Source: an uncultured Verrucomicrobiota bacterium (GTDB taxonomy: Bacteria > Verrucomicrobiota > Verrucomicrobiia > Limisphaerales > UBA8199). Taken from it: 53,817 nucleotides of DNA. The notes under the pieces were generated by a model. The model saw only the letters and a program-made list of their open reading frames with translations. It was not told the DNA's origin and made no database searches. The stretch is from the NCBI GenBank assembly GCA_903873945.1, contig CAIQQM010000011.1, positions 1 through 53,817 of the forward strand. Reading direction: 5' to 3'. Positions 15,341-23,368 of the stretch are shown in pieces (position 1 is the first letter of the stretch; every line of letters starts with the position of its first letter). The position numbers and the translations under genes are program-made.

Positions 15341-16450
15341 TTATTTCAAATTGGCCGGATTGAGCGGCTTTAGGTCTTTGGGCAGGAATAGGCCGTTTTT
15401 CCGGATTAGTTCGCCGTCAAACCAAATCTCGCCGCCGCCCCATTTCGGCCTCTGGATCAGCACCATGTCCCAATGCACCGAGGAGCGGTTGCCGTTGTCG
15501 CAGTCCTCGTAAGCCTGGCCGGGGGTCAGGTGCAATGAGCCGGCAATTTTCTCGTCAAACAGAATGTCGCACATCGGGTTCAGGATGTAAGGATTGAAAC
15601 CGAGCGAAAATTCGCCCGTGTACCGGGCGCCAGGATCGGTGTCGAGAATCTCATTCAGGCGTTTCGTGTTGTTCGACGCCGCTTTCACTACTTTGCCCTG
15701 TTTGAATTCCAGGCGCACATTCTCAAATCTCGTTCCCGAATAAAGTGTCGGCGCGTTGAATTGAATGTGGCCGTTGATGGAATCCTTGACCGGGCACGAA
15801 TACACTTCGCCGTCGGGGATGTTCCGGTCGCCGCGGCACATTTTTGCGCCGATGCCTTTGATGCTGAACGCGAGATCTGTCCCCGGGCTTTTGATGTGAA
15901 CACGGTCCGCCTTTTTCATCCGCCGCTCCAGCGGCGCCATCGCCCGCGCCATCTTTCGATAGTCCATCGTGCAGACATCGAAATAAAGATTCTCGAACGC
16001 TTCGGTGCTCATCCCCGCGCCCTGGGCCATGCTCGGCGTCGGCCAGCGCAGCACGCACCAGCGGGTCTTGTTCACCCGGTAGTTAAGGACCGGCCGCGTG
16101 ATTTTTGAATGCAGCGCCAGTTGCCCGCTCGCCACGTCCGCATTCTCGTTCGCATTGTCGCTGCCCCGAACCGCGATGTAAGCCTGCATCTTCCTCATCC
16201 GGAATAGCTCCAGGTCTCGCACCAGCCGCGCGTGCCGCTCGTTCGTTCCGCGCAGCATTTCCCGGTTGATCCGCGTGTGCCGGGCTTCGATGACGGGAAT
16301 CGCCCCCACCACCCGCGCCGCCCGCATAAGTTCAATCGAAAATTCGTCCGGCACATCGGTCATATCGAGCAGGACTTGCTCTCCCTTTTTCAATTCGGTG
16401 GAGTATTCAATGAGCAACTTCGCCAGCTTTCGGTATCGAAGATCAGTCAT
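15341..16450 (-). CDS. Aminopeptidase, M29 family (AmpS type)
   Basis: A metal-dependent cytoplasmic aminopeptidase of 369 aa from the ATG at 16450; a start at 16507 would add an unlikely leader. Residues about 1-180 match the N-terminal domain that shapes the dimer. The metal-site region in the C-terminal half is recognisable: GEFSLGFNPYI, ILFDEKIAGSLHLTPGQAYED and SSVHWDMVL, with the Glu, His and Asp ligands of the family. It ends GLFLPKDLKP. It would release N-terminal residues from peptides with broad specificity. The stop codon is followed by an open in-frame stretch described separately. Confidence 0.85.
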   Translation of the reverse strand: MTDLRYRKLAKLLIEYSTELKKGEQVLLDMTDVPDEFSIELMRAARVVGAIPVIEARHTRINREMLRGTNERHARLVRDLELFRMRKMQAYIAVRGSDNANENADVASGQLALHSKITRPVLNYRVNKTRWCVLRWPTPSMAQGAGMSTEAFENLYFDVCTMDYRKMARAMAPLERRMKKADRVHIKSPGTDLAFSIKGIGAKMCRGDRNIPDGEVYSCPVKDSINGHIQFNAPTLYSGTRFENVRLEFKQGKVVKAASNNTKRLNEILDTDPGARYTGEFSLGFNPYILNPMCDILFDEKIAGSLHLTPGQAYEDCDNGNRSSVHWDMVLIQRPKWGGGEIWFDGELIRKNGLFLPKDLKPLNPANLK

Positions 16451-16866
16451 AATAAGTTCCGATAAGTAAACATAGCCGGAATCACGAGTCGAGCCGCGTT
16501 CGCTCAAAACTGCGGGATCGGCGCGCCTTGATACCGTGATCGGGATTAAGAAGTAAGCGGTTTATCAAACAGCGGGTTTCCACGATGCGGATCACCGATT
16601 GGTATGCGATGCCGCATGGACAACCCACTGCGATATAACCCAACCGAACCTGCTGTGATGTTGAGCTGCCGTGCGTTGCGCGGCGGTGATTGGGGCGGTG
16701 GGGCCTTCGTCGCGTCGCAGCGTTATGCAAAATTGTGGAAACCGTATCAGTCCCCTACAGGTTATGTTGCTCGGCGCCGGAAAGTGGCGGCGCGAGGATG
16801 AGCGACCTGCCGGAGGATTCCGGGCGGGCGAACGGCTGCGGATGCGTTGCAGTATTTGGTGGCCGA
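16451..16866. other. Intergenic region between lipoprotein and M29 peptidase
   Basis: About 415 bp without a supported gene. Its left end carries the promoter and leader of the M29 gene. A short plus-strand frame (16604-16801) includes RALRGGDWGGGAF, which faintly resembles the C-terminal motif of formylglycine-generating-enzyme-like proteins, but it is too short and lacks context. It may be a gene remnant. Confidence 0.35.
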
Positions 16867-17346
16867 CTACTTGTCCTTGGTCATCTGGAGCACATCCCCA
16901 AAAAGCGCCGGATTTTGCAGGTTCTTTTTCAGGAGCTTTTGCACGCTGGCCGTGTTCTTGGTGTCATCCGGAACGACCTTGTCGCTGACATTACGCAAGC
17001 TGAGTGTGCCATCGTCAGACAATTTCCAGGTCCAGTAAGCATACTGGGGTTTGTCTGATTCAAGTTTCTGCACGCTGACAAACGGGGTGTCGGCCACGTC
17101 CGAATGATAGGCGCGATACAAATCCCCATCGCACGAGACGATGTAATTGGAGTCATCCAGCTTCACCACCTTCATCTTGTCCTTCCCGTCCTTGGAGGTC
17201 CAGTTGCCAAGGAGTCTGGCGTCAATCTTGCGTGTGGCTTTGGCAGTGATGGGAACATCATAGATGCAACCGCTGATGATGAAGCAGCAGGCGGCCACGA
17301 CGATTCCAGGGGTGAGCTTTTGAGCAATTGATGTGACTCGGTTCAT
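16867..17346 (-). CDS. Putative lipoprotein of unknown function
   Basis: From the ATG at 17346 (preceded by a GAAAGGAAAG ribosome site) the product has 159 aa. Residues 1-28 form a signal peptide ending in a lipobox, FIISGC, with Cys as lipidation site. The mature part is beta-rich and charged: LLGNWTSKDGKDKMKVVKLDD, followed by Tyr/Trp-containing strands, recalls small lipocalin-like or DUF-type lipoproteins that judge 'X minus baseline' strands. No catalytic motif is seen. It is transcribed alone, with the next gene (mazG) ending 260 bp upstream. Family not recognised. Confidence 0.6.
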   Translation of the reverse strand: MNRVTSIAQKLTPGIVVAACCFIISGCIYDVPITAKATRKIDARLLGNWTSKDGKDKMKVVKLDDSNYIVSCDGDLYRAYHSDVADTPFVSVQKLESDKPQYAYWTWKLSDDGTLSLRNVSDKVVPDDTKNTASVQKLLKKNLQNPALFGDVLQMTKDK

Positions 17347-17605
17347 ATTTACTTTCCTTTCATTATTGCGAACGTATTCGAAACGCTCAGCTATCTGGTA
17401 AAGATACAACAAACTAGCCGTTTGTATATTGCATCAGAGAGATCCAATGGACAATGCGTTTGGTGGGAGCGAGTCCGGCCCCGAAAGCGCCTGCTCGCGA
17501 AAGCCTTCGGAGTTCGGGGCTGGTGCCAGGCGGTTGGGGATGGCAGGGTATCTTGAAACCCAAAGCGCCTCGCTTGGGGTTCCCTCTGGAAACCGGAGTC
17601 CTTGA

Positions 17606-18274
17606 CTATGGCTTGCCGGCGCGGACGGTTCGGCTTTCGTGCTTTCGCCATTGCCCTTCCCGATTTCGAGTTTCGGCTCGCAACAACTCTTCGGCTGACC
17701 ATCCCCGGCTCTGTGCGTATCTCGCTAACTCGAACAATCTCTTTCCCAGGTCGGCGCGGGTCAGTTTGCGGGTTCGCGTGGATTCCCCGGCCAGCTTTGC
17801 CCGGCGCGCTTTCTTCAGGAGCTTCTCGGCGCGCAACAGCGCCGGCAGGTGTTTTGGAATGCCGTCCAGGGCCGAAGGCCGCGCATGCCGGGTTCCGTGC
17901 TTCTCGGCGCGCTTGATCCTTTCCCAGTTCGCCCATACCTGGTCGATATCTTTGACTTTAACGCCGGCAAACACGTGCGGATGCCGCCGCATCAGTTTGC
18001 TCGTGATATGCCGGACCACCTTTTCAAAATCAAACGCGCCGCGTTCCTTGGCCAATTGGCAGTGAAAAACCACTTGCAGCAGCAGATCGCCCAGTTCCTC
18101 CTCAAGCTCGCAGTCGTCGCCCGCCTCGATGGCGTCAAGTAGCTCATAGACCTCCTCAACCGCATGCCAGCGCAGCGTCATATGGTCCTGCTCCCGGTCC
18201 CACGGGCAACCGTGACGCGAACGCAAACGAACCATGACTTTAAGCAGATCGTTGACGGCTGAATTCTTCTTCAT
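17606..18274 (-). CDS. mazG: Nucleoside triphosphate pyrophosphohydrolase MazG
   Basis: MazG hydrolyses (deoxy)nucleoside triphosphates to monophosphates plus pyrophosphate and cleans the nucleotide pool. The ATG at 18274 gives 222 aa, slightly shorter than E. coli MazG (263). The metal-binding helices are clear: HGCPWDREQDHMTLRWHAVEE, in which the Glu pair is conserved, and ELEEELGDLLLQVVFH, containing the E-E-x-x-D. The second half includes RRHPHVFAG and VWANWERIKRAEK, standard for the family; the C-terminal domain is shorter and very basic (RARRAKLAG). It lies 68 bp downstream of proB on the same strand. Confidence 0.92.
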   Translation of the reverse strand: MKKNSAVNDLLKVMVRLRSRHGCPWDREQDHMTLRWHAVEEVYELLDAIEAGDDCELEEELGDLLLQVVFHCQLAKERGAFDFEKVVRHITSKLMRRHPHVFAGVKVKDIDQVWANWERIKRAEKHGTRHARPSALDGIPKHLPALLRAEKLLKKARRAKLAGESTRTRKLTRADLGKRLFELARYAQSRGWSAEELLRAETRNREGQWRKHESRTVRAGKP

Positions 18275-18342
18275 ATGGCGGAAATCCTGAATGCTCGCTC
18301 GTTGAAGTATTGGGGTGGTCGAACAGCAGCACCGTTTCCTAA

Positions 18343-19455
18343 TCACAATATCACCAGGTTATCCCGATGCACGACCTCAACTCGCTGGAGTTTGCCGGAC
18401 TTAATCTCCGAGGAACCATGTCCCGCGATGCCTCGCGCAAATTCTGTCCCGTTCAAGTCGCATATTCGCACCACTTCGCCGCTTTCAAACTCCCCTTCGC
18501 AGCGTGCGACCCCGGGTGGCAGCAGGCTCTTGCCGCCTTCGCGCAGCGCTTTCCGGGCGCCGTCGTCCACAAAAAGCGCGCCCTTGGGATGGTGGAAAAA
18601 GGCGATCCATCGCTTCCGCCCCCGCAACCGCGAGTTCTGGGGCACAAATAGCGTTCCCTCTTCCTCACTCGCCAGGATGCGTGCCAGCGCCTGCTTCTTT
18701 CGGCCCGAGGCGATGACCAGTGGAATGCCGGACCGGACAGCAATCTTCGCCGCCTGAACCTTGGAAGCCATCCCGCCGATCGCCGTCACGCTTTCAGTTC
18801 CGCCGGCCAGCTTCTCTACCGCTGCGTCGATGCGTTCGATCGCTGGGATCGTTTTCGCATTCGCTTTGCCGAAATTCTCGAGCACCCCGTCAACACTGGT
18901 CAGTATGACCAGCAGGTCCGCCGGCAACAGCGACGCCACCAGTGCGGACAGCTTGTCGTTGTCGCCAAATCTTAGTTCCGTGAATGACACTACGTCGTTT
19001 TCATTCACAATGGGCACTACCCCGAGCCGTAGCAGCGTCACTAGCGTGTTGCGCGCGTTCAGGTGCCGCTCGTGATGCTCCAGGTCTTCGTGGGTCAGCA
19101 GGATCTGCGCAACGGCCAGGCCGAACGCGCCAAATAGCCTTTCGTAAACTGCCATCAGCCGGGATTGGCCGACCGCTGCGCACGCTTGCAGCTCCGCCAG
19201 TTCATTCGGCCGCTTTTCATAGCGCAGCACACCCATCCCGGCGCCGACCGCGCCGGAGGAGACAATGACGATTTCCCTGCCCGCCTTGCGCTGCTCGGCG
19301 ACCTGCGATACCAACTGCTCCATCTGGCCGAGATCCGGCTGCTTCCGCTCATCAGTCAGAATGCCGGTCCCAAGCTTGACGACAATGCGCGTCACGTCTT
19401 TGAGCAATTCGGATCGCGCACCCGCTGTTCTGTCTATTCCCAAACGCTGTTCCAT
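18343..19455 (-). CDS. proB: Glutamate 5-kinase with PUA domain
   Basis: Phosphorylates glutamate in the first step of proline synthesis. 370 aa fits the kinase-plus-PUA architecture. The kinase domain (about 20-270) shows IVVKLGTGILT, VSSGAVGAGMGVL, the nucleotide segment NENDVVSFTELRFGDNDKLSALVA, LTSVDGVL and GGMASKVQAAKIA. The C-terminal PUA domain (about 285-360) has the expected Gly-rich turn GALFVDDGARKAL. No proA or proC is in the window. It precedes mazG on the same strand. Confidence 0.95.
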   Translation of the reverse strand: MEQRLGIDRTAGARSELLKDVTRIVVKLGTGILTDERKQPDLGQMEQLVSQVAEQRKAGREIVIVSSGAVGAGMGVLRYEKRPNELAELQACAAVGQSRLMAVYERLFGAFGLAVAQILLTHEDLEHHERHLNARNTLVTLLRLGVVPIVNENDVVSFTELRFGDNDKLSALVASLLPADLLVILTSVDGVLENFGKANAKTIPAIERIDAAVEKLAGGTESVTAIGGMASKVQAAKIAVRSGIPLVIASGRKKQALARILASEEEGTLFVPQNSRLRGRKRWIAFFHHPKGALFVDDGARKALREGGKSLLPPGVARCEGEFESGEVVRICDLNGTEFARGIAGHGSSEIKSGKLQRVEVVHRDNLVIL

Positions 19456-19551
19456 GAGGACAGCTTAACAGAATGGCCTCGGGACTGGAAATATTTAGAA
19501 TGCGATGTACGCCGCGCTTGCCAGTCGCGTTAATCCGGGTAATCTCGCAGC

Positions 19552-20364
19552 ATGAAGCCGAACTGCTTGATGTTGCTGTCCTTGTCGGCACTGGTGGGAG
19601 CCGTCACGCCGTTGCCCGCCCAGCCAACCAACGTTGCCGACAAGGTGCTTGACCAGGTCAAAATCGAAGCTGAGAGGGGAGACGCCCAGGCGCAATACAA
19701 TCTCGCCCTTCGTTACATCAAAGGCGATGTCATGACTAAGGATCCGGCTGAAGCATTGAAGTGGTTGCGCAAGTCCGCCGACCAGGGCAATGCCCCGGCG
19801 CAATTCGGCCTGGGCGTTTGTTACTTCAACGGTGACGGTGTAACCAAAGACCCGGCTGAGGCCGTTAGGTGGTATCGCAAAGCCGCTGAGCAGGGATTTG
19901 CCGTCGCCCAATTCCATCTCGGCGACTGCTGCTATACCGGCGATGGCACTGCCAAAGACTCAGTCGAGGCCGCTAAGTGGTATCGTAAAGCCGCCGAGCG
20001 CGGTATGGCGGATGCCCAGTATAATCTGAGCGTTTGCTGCGCCAAAGGTGATGGCGTTGACAAAGACCCCTTTGATGCCGCCGCTTGGTGCCGCCGGGCC
20101 GCCGAACAGGGATTGCCGGTCGCCCAATTGGATCTCGGCTGTTATTGCGCTAACGGAACCGGAGTTGCCCAGGATTCCGTTGAAGCCCTTAAATGGCTCA
20201 CCTTGGCTTCGGCTCACGGTGAGGAAATGGCCGCCAAATACATCCCCATTGTCCAACGGCAAATGACGACAGAGCAAATTGCGGAAGCTCACCAGCTGGC
20301 GCGGGAGTTTAAACCCCGCCAGACAAAGGGACAGCCGTTGAGCGGAAGCTCTCAATCCCATTGA
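19552..20364 (+). CDS. Secreted Sel1-like repeat protein
   Basis: A 270-aa protein with an N-terminal signal peptide (residues 1-24, PLPAQ cleavage) and five 36-residue Sel1 repeats at about 40-220. Each repeat follows the plan A-x-A-Q-x-x-L-x-x-x-Y-x-x-G-D-G-V-x-K-D-x-x-E-A-x-K-W. Sel1 repeats form an alpha-solenoid that mediates protein-protein contacts; the partner cannot be told. The C-terminal tail (about 250-270) is Lys/Ser-rich. Its last 56 bases overlap tail-to-tail the end of the minus-strand gene at 20309. Confidence 0.85.
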   Translation: MKPNCLMLLSLSALVGAVTPLPAQPTNVADKVLDQVKIEAERGDAQAQYNLALRYIKGDVMTKDPAEALKWLRKSADQGNAPAQFGLGVCYFNGDGVTKDPAEAVRWYRKAAEQGFAVAQFHLGDCCYTGDGTAKDSVEAAKWYRKAAERGMADAQYNLSVCCAKGDGVDKDPFDAAAWCRRAAEQGLPVAQLDLGCYCANGTGVAQDSVEALKWLTLASAHGEEMAAKYIPIVQRQMTTEQIAEAHQLAREFKPRQTKGQPLSGSSQSH

Positions 20365-20692
20365 ACTCCTCCAGCGCGCTCTCCAGCGCCGCGTTGGAAG
20401 CGACCGGCCTGTTTTCCACGAATAAGGCGAGGCACGCTTTGTCGCCGCGCAAGGCTACGTGGATGCGCGCGTGTTCAAACACCCAGCACAAACGCGCCGG
20501 TTCAATGCTGTGCGAGTTCAAATTCTCGGCCGCAAGTGCCAGGCGCGTCACCGCCTGTTCCACCTGCTTCGGCGTGAACCATCCGTTGAGGCAATGGCTG
20601 GTCAGCGTCCGGTCCGGCAGCCGCGCGCTCCATGCCGCCAGCCCATCCAAAGGCAGGTGGGCCTCGATAAACTGTTTCAGCGATTCTTTCAT
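20309..20692 (-). CDS. Roadblock/LC7-like small protein in signalling operon
   Basis: 127 aa. Residues about 15-110 follow an alpha-beta-beta-alpha-beta pattern: LPDRTLTSH strand, WFTPKQVEQAVTRLALAAENLN helix, RLCWVFEHARIHVALRG, KACLALFV strand, then a C-terminal helix. This fits Roadblock/LC7 proteins, which bind small GTPases or dimerise with partner domains; the match is by pattern only. Its ATG overlaps the TGA of the receiver protein upstream (ATGA), so the two are translationally coupled. It is the last gene of a three-gene unit with the HEAT protein and the response regulator. Alternative: an unrelated small regulator. Confidence 0.5.
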   Translation of the reverse strand: MKESLKQFIEAHLPLDGLAAWSARLPDRTLTSHCLNGWFTPKQVEQAVTRLALAAENLNSHSIEPARLCWVFEHARIHVALRGDKACLALFVENRPVASNAALESALEEFNGIESFRSTAVPLSGGV

Positions 20693-21765
20693 GCGACGCC
20701 AATCTTCGCCGTCGAGCTGCGTACGAACAACCGCATGTGCGGCTCAACTTGGCAAACTACACGCCCCGTCGGTGTTGCAATCTCCAGCCGCTCAAACCGG
20801 CCCACCGGAACCAGCGTGCTCAATTGTGCCGCCTGGCGTTCCACTTGCTCCAATAGGCGCAGTCGCTCTTCTGGTGTTTTGCATCCGGACTCCTCCAGCA
20901 CCTCGCCCGCTCCGGAGCACAGCAGCGTCTCCTCGATGCGCACCGGACCTGCTGCCGGTCGCGCGGCATCCGCCACGCTCGCTTCGGCTGGTTCCGGCGA
21001 ATGTGGAAGTGCCGCCGCGCCGGTTTCGGCTGTCGCTTCCGGAAAAAAGCTCGCTCCCTCATCGCTTAACCGCGCCGCTTCCATCAGCAGGGATTCCCAC
21101 TGCCCGGTAATTGTCCGGCGTTGGGGCTCGGTGAACGGAAGGAAATTAAACTCCCCGTTGCGGAGCGCCAGGAGGCCGTACAACGCCACTTCCCCTTGCA
21201 ACGCCCCGGATTCCGCATGCACAATCATGCCCTCGTTGATGAAAATGCGGCCGCGTATTTTGTTCGTGAAAATCTCCAGCACGGAAGATTTGCGGCCTAA
21301 GCATTCCATTTGCAGCACTTCCTGCAGACCCACTCGCCGCATTACGCCCCGGAATCCCTCCTGCGACGCCGCCCCCGCAAGCGCGTCCAGCGCCGCGAAT
21401 ACGGCGGAAAACCCTTCCGGCGTGATCAGCTTTTCGAGGTACAGCGCTGCGCCGCTCTCGAGGCTTTCTTTCTGGCTCATCTCAGTCCCCCGGCCGGTCC
21501 ACATCACTGTCTGCTGACCCGGATGCGTTCGGGCCAGCAACCTCAAAAACTGGAGGCCATCCACTACGGGCATGTCTAGGTCCACCACCACCACGTCCAT
21601 TCGGTGCTGTTGCAGAATCGCTAGCGCCTGGGCATGGTTTTCCGCTGTGGATATTTCCCAGGCCCCTCCTGACATTTGAGAGAAAACATCCCGGATATTG
21701 GCAAGAAACTCGGGGTCGTCGTCCACAAAAAGGAACTGCTTCAGCCTGTTGATATTGCCTGACAT
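20689..21765 (-). CDS. Response regulator with DUF4388 (PATAN) domain
   Basis: 358 aa from the ATG at 21765. The receiver domain (about 8-125) begins FLFVDDDPEFLAN with the acidic pair and carries the phospho-acceptor Asp in VVVDLDMPVVDG. Residues about 135-230 resemble DUF4388/PATAN: GVMRRVGLQEVLQM, LEIFTNKIRGRIFINEGMIVHA, GEVALYGLLALRNGEFNF. A Pro/Ala/Glu-rich linker and a last 60-residue part (ERLRLLEQVERQ, VGRFERLEIATPTGRVV) follow. No DNA-binding domain is present, so output is by protein contact, as for other DUF4388 proteins linked to small GTPase or motility switches (inference). It starts 22 bp after the HEAT gene stop and overlaps the next gene by 4 bp. Confidence 0.8.
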   Translation of the reverse strand: MSGNINRLKQFLFVDDDPEFLANIRDVFSQMSGGAWEISTAENHAQALAILQQHRMDVVVVDLDMPVVDGLQFLRLLARTHPGQQTVMWTGRGTEMSQKESLESGAALYLEKLITPEGFSAVFAALDALAGAASQEGFRGVMRRVGLQEVLQMECLGRKSSVLEIFTNKIRGRIFINEGMIVHAESGALQGEVALYGLLALRNGEFNFLPFTEPQRRTITGQWESLLMEAARLSDEGASFFPEATAETGAAALPHSPEPAEASVADAARPAAGPVRIEETLLCSGAGEVLEESGCKTPEERLRLLEQVERQAAQLSTLVPVGRFERLEIATPTGRVVCQVEPHMRLFVRSSTAKIGVA

Positions 21766-21787
21766 TTTTTCGTTCGCTCCGGCGTCC

Positions 21788-23209
21788 TTAGGCTCCTGCG
21801 CGCGCGACGCCCAATATCTGCAACGCCTTTTCGGCGGCATGCCGCACATCCGGGTCTGCGTCACCGACTGTCCGCGAGAGCGCTGGCTCCGCTCGCCGGT
21901 CGCCAAGCCGGCCCAGGGCCTCGGCGGCAGCCTGGCGCAAGTCACGGTCCAAATCACACAACATCGCTGTAAACAAACTGACCGCGAGCTTCTGGCGCTT
22001 CCCGCGCAGGGAGACGGCCGATTCGTCCACAACTTCCGCCGGAGCAACATCCGGCTCCACTTCGCCTAATCCAACCAGCAGGCTCCCTACAAAATGCCGC
22101 ACGGCCGGATCCTTGTCCTGCAAGGCTGGTTTGAGCTGGGCAATGGCCCCCTGCGCCTCAGCCGATGCGCTCCACCTCTCGTCAATCCGCGATAGCGCCG
22201 CTGCTGCAATCCGGCGCACCCCGCTGCTCGAGTCTTTTAGGGCCATGACCAGTGGCCCGATCGCTCCATGGTCGCCAAGGTTTCCAAGCGCAATCGCTGC
22301 CGCTTCGCGCACGTCGGAATCTCCATCCTGCAGCGCCTGGCTGATGGCCTCCAGTGCTCCCGGACCTTTAAGCCGGCCCAGACCTTCCGCCGCCGCGCGG
22401 CGCACATCCCAGAGCGAATCACGCAACATTTGCCGCAGCGGCTCAACAACCGCCGGACCGCCCTGCTTGCCCAGTGCTTCCACTGCTGCGCGGCGTACTT
22501 CGCCGTTGCTGTGCTTCAACAGGGCCGTGATCGGCTCGATGACTTTTGGCCCGCCTACTTTTGCAAGTGTGTCAACCGCCGCCACGCATATCGCCGTGTC
22601 ACTCGATCTAAGCGCTGCCAGCAGTGGGCGCACCACCCGCTGGTCGCCGATCTCTCCCAGCGCATGCGCCGCCGCCACACATAGGCTGTAGGGCCCGGAA
22701 TGCAGAACCATTTCGAGCGCCGTTATGGCTGGCACGCCAAAAGACGCCGCGTGCGAAAACTTGCCTTTGGCTACCAGCAGCCAGATCTCATCTTCCCGGT
22801 TCGTCGGGTTCCAGCTCAGATAATCTAGCACCTGGGCCACGCAGCCACGAACGCCCGCATCTGTGTGGCGAAGCAAAGGAACTAGCGCTGGAATCACCCG
22901 TTTATTGGACGTGCGTTTGAGGGAAAGAATGGCTGCCTTTTGCACTTCAATGGCAGGGTCATTCAGCGCGGCGACTAATGGTTCGATTCTGCGTTCGTCC
23001 TCCAGCTTGCCCAGTGCCGTCACCGCGAACCGGCGCACTTCCGTATCTCCATCGCGCAGTGCCACACTCAGCGCGCGCACGGCGCGTCGGTTGGGAGTCT
23101 CGCAAAGTTCCTTGACCGCGTTGCGTCGGATAGCGGCGTTCCCTAATCTGAGTCGAAGCTTGGTCAGCCAGAGCATGGTGGCGGACCCCATCCTAATCTG
23201 CCGCGCCAT
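21788..23209 (-). CDS. HEAT-repeat protein (PBS-lyase type)
   Basis: 473 aa from the ATG at 23209; possible shorter starts are at 23191 and 23176. The whole protein is built of about thirteen 31-residue HEAT repeats, such as DTEVRRFAVTALGKLEDERRI, NGEVRRAAVEALGKQGGP and DSDVREAAAIALGNLGD, each with the conserved V-R-x-x-A-x-x-A-L-G core. It forms a super-helical scaffold for binding other proteins. It is the first gene of a compact minus-strand unit with the receiver-DUF4388 and Roadblock-like genes, so it may be a signalling scaffold. A longer frame to 24229 exists but is antisense to the M42 peptidase and is rejected. Confidence 0.85.
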   Translation of the reverse strand: MARQIRMGSATMLWLTKLRLRLGNAAIRRNAVKELCETPNRRAVRALSVALRDGDTEVRRFAVTALGKLEDERRIEPLVAALNDPAIEVQKAAILSLKRTSNKRVIPALVPLLRHTDAGVRGCVAQVLDYLSWNPTNREDEIWLLVAKGKFSHAASFGVPAITALEMVLHSGPYSLCVAAAHALGEIGDQRVVRPLLAALRSSDTAICVAAVDTLAKVGGPKVIEPITALLKHSNGEVRRAAVEALGKQGGPAVVEPLRQMLRDSLWDVRRAAAEGLGRLKGPGALEAISQALQDGDSDVREAAAIALGNLGDHGAIGPLVMALKDSSSGVRRIAAAALSRIDERWSASAEAQGAIAQLKPALQDKDPAVRHFVGSLLVGLGEVEPDVAPAEVVDESAVSLRGKRQKLAVSLFTAMLCDLDRDLRQAAAEALGRLGDRRAEPALSRTVGDADPDVRHAAEKALQILGVARAGA

Positions 23210-23368
23210 CGCTGTCACGCCTGAACCGGGCTTTTTTGAACCTGGCTTTTTCTCCGGGTACAAACCGCTTGAGCCCTTAGCTTTCAACCGCTTCCGGTCA
23301 GTCGTTTCCGGGGGCGGTGATTTTCTTCCAATAGTGCAAAAATAAAATGGCTCTGGTATCTTTTGCCC

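Noticed and set aside
16604-16801. Remnant of a formylglycine-generating-enzyme-like protein
   Set aside because: Only the RALRGGDWGGGAF phrase is suggestive; too short and without a partner motif.
20459-21517. 352-aa plus-strand frame
   Set aside because: Antisense of the receiver-DUF4388 gene; Ser/Arg-rich shadow composition.
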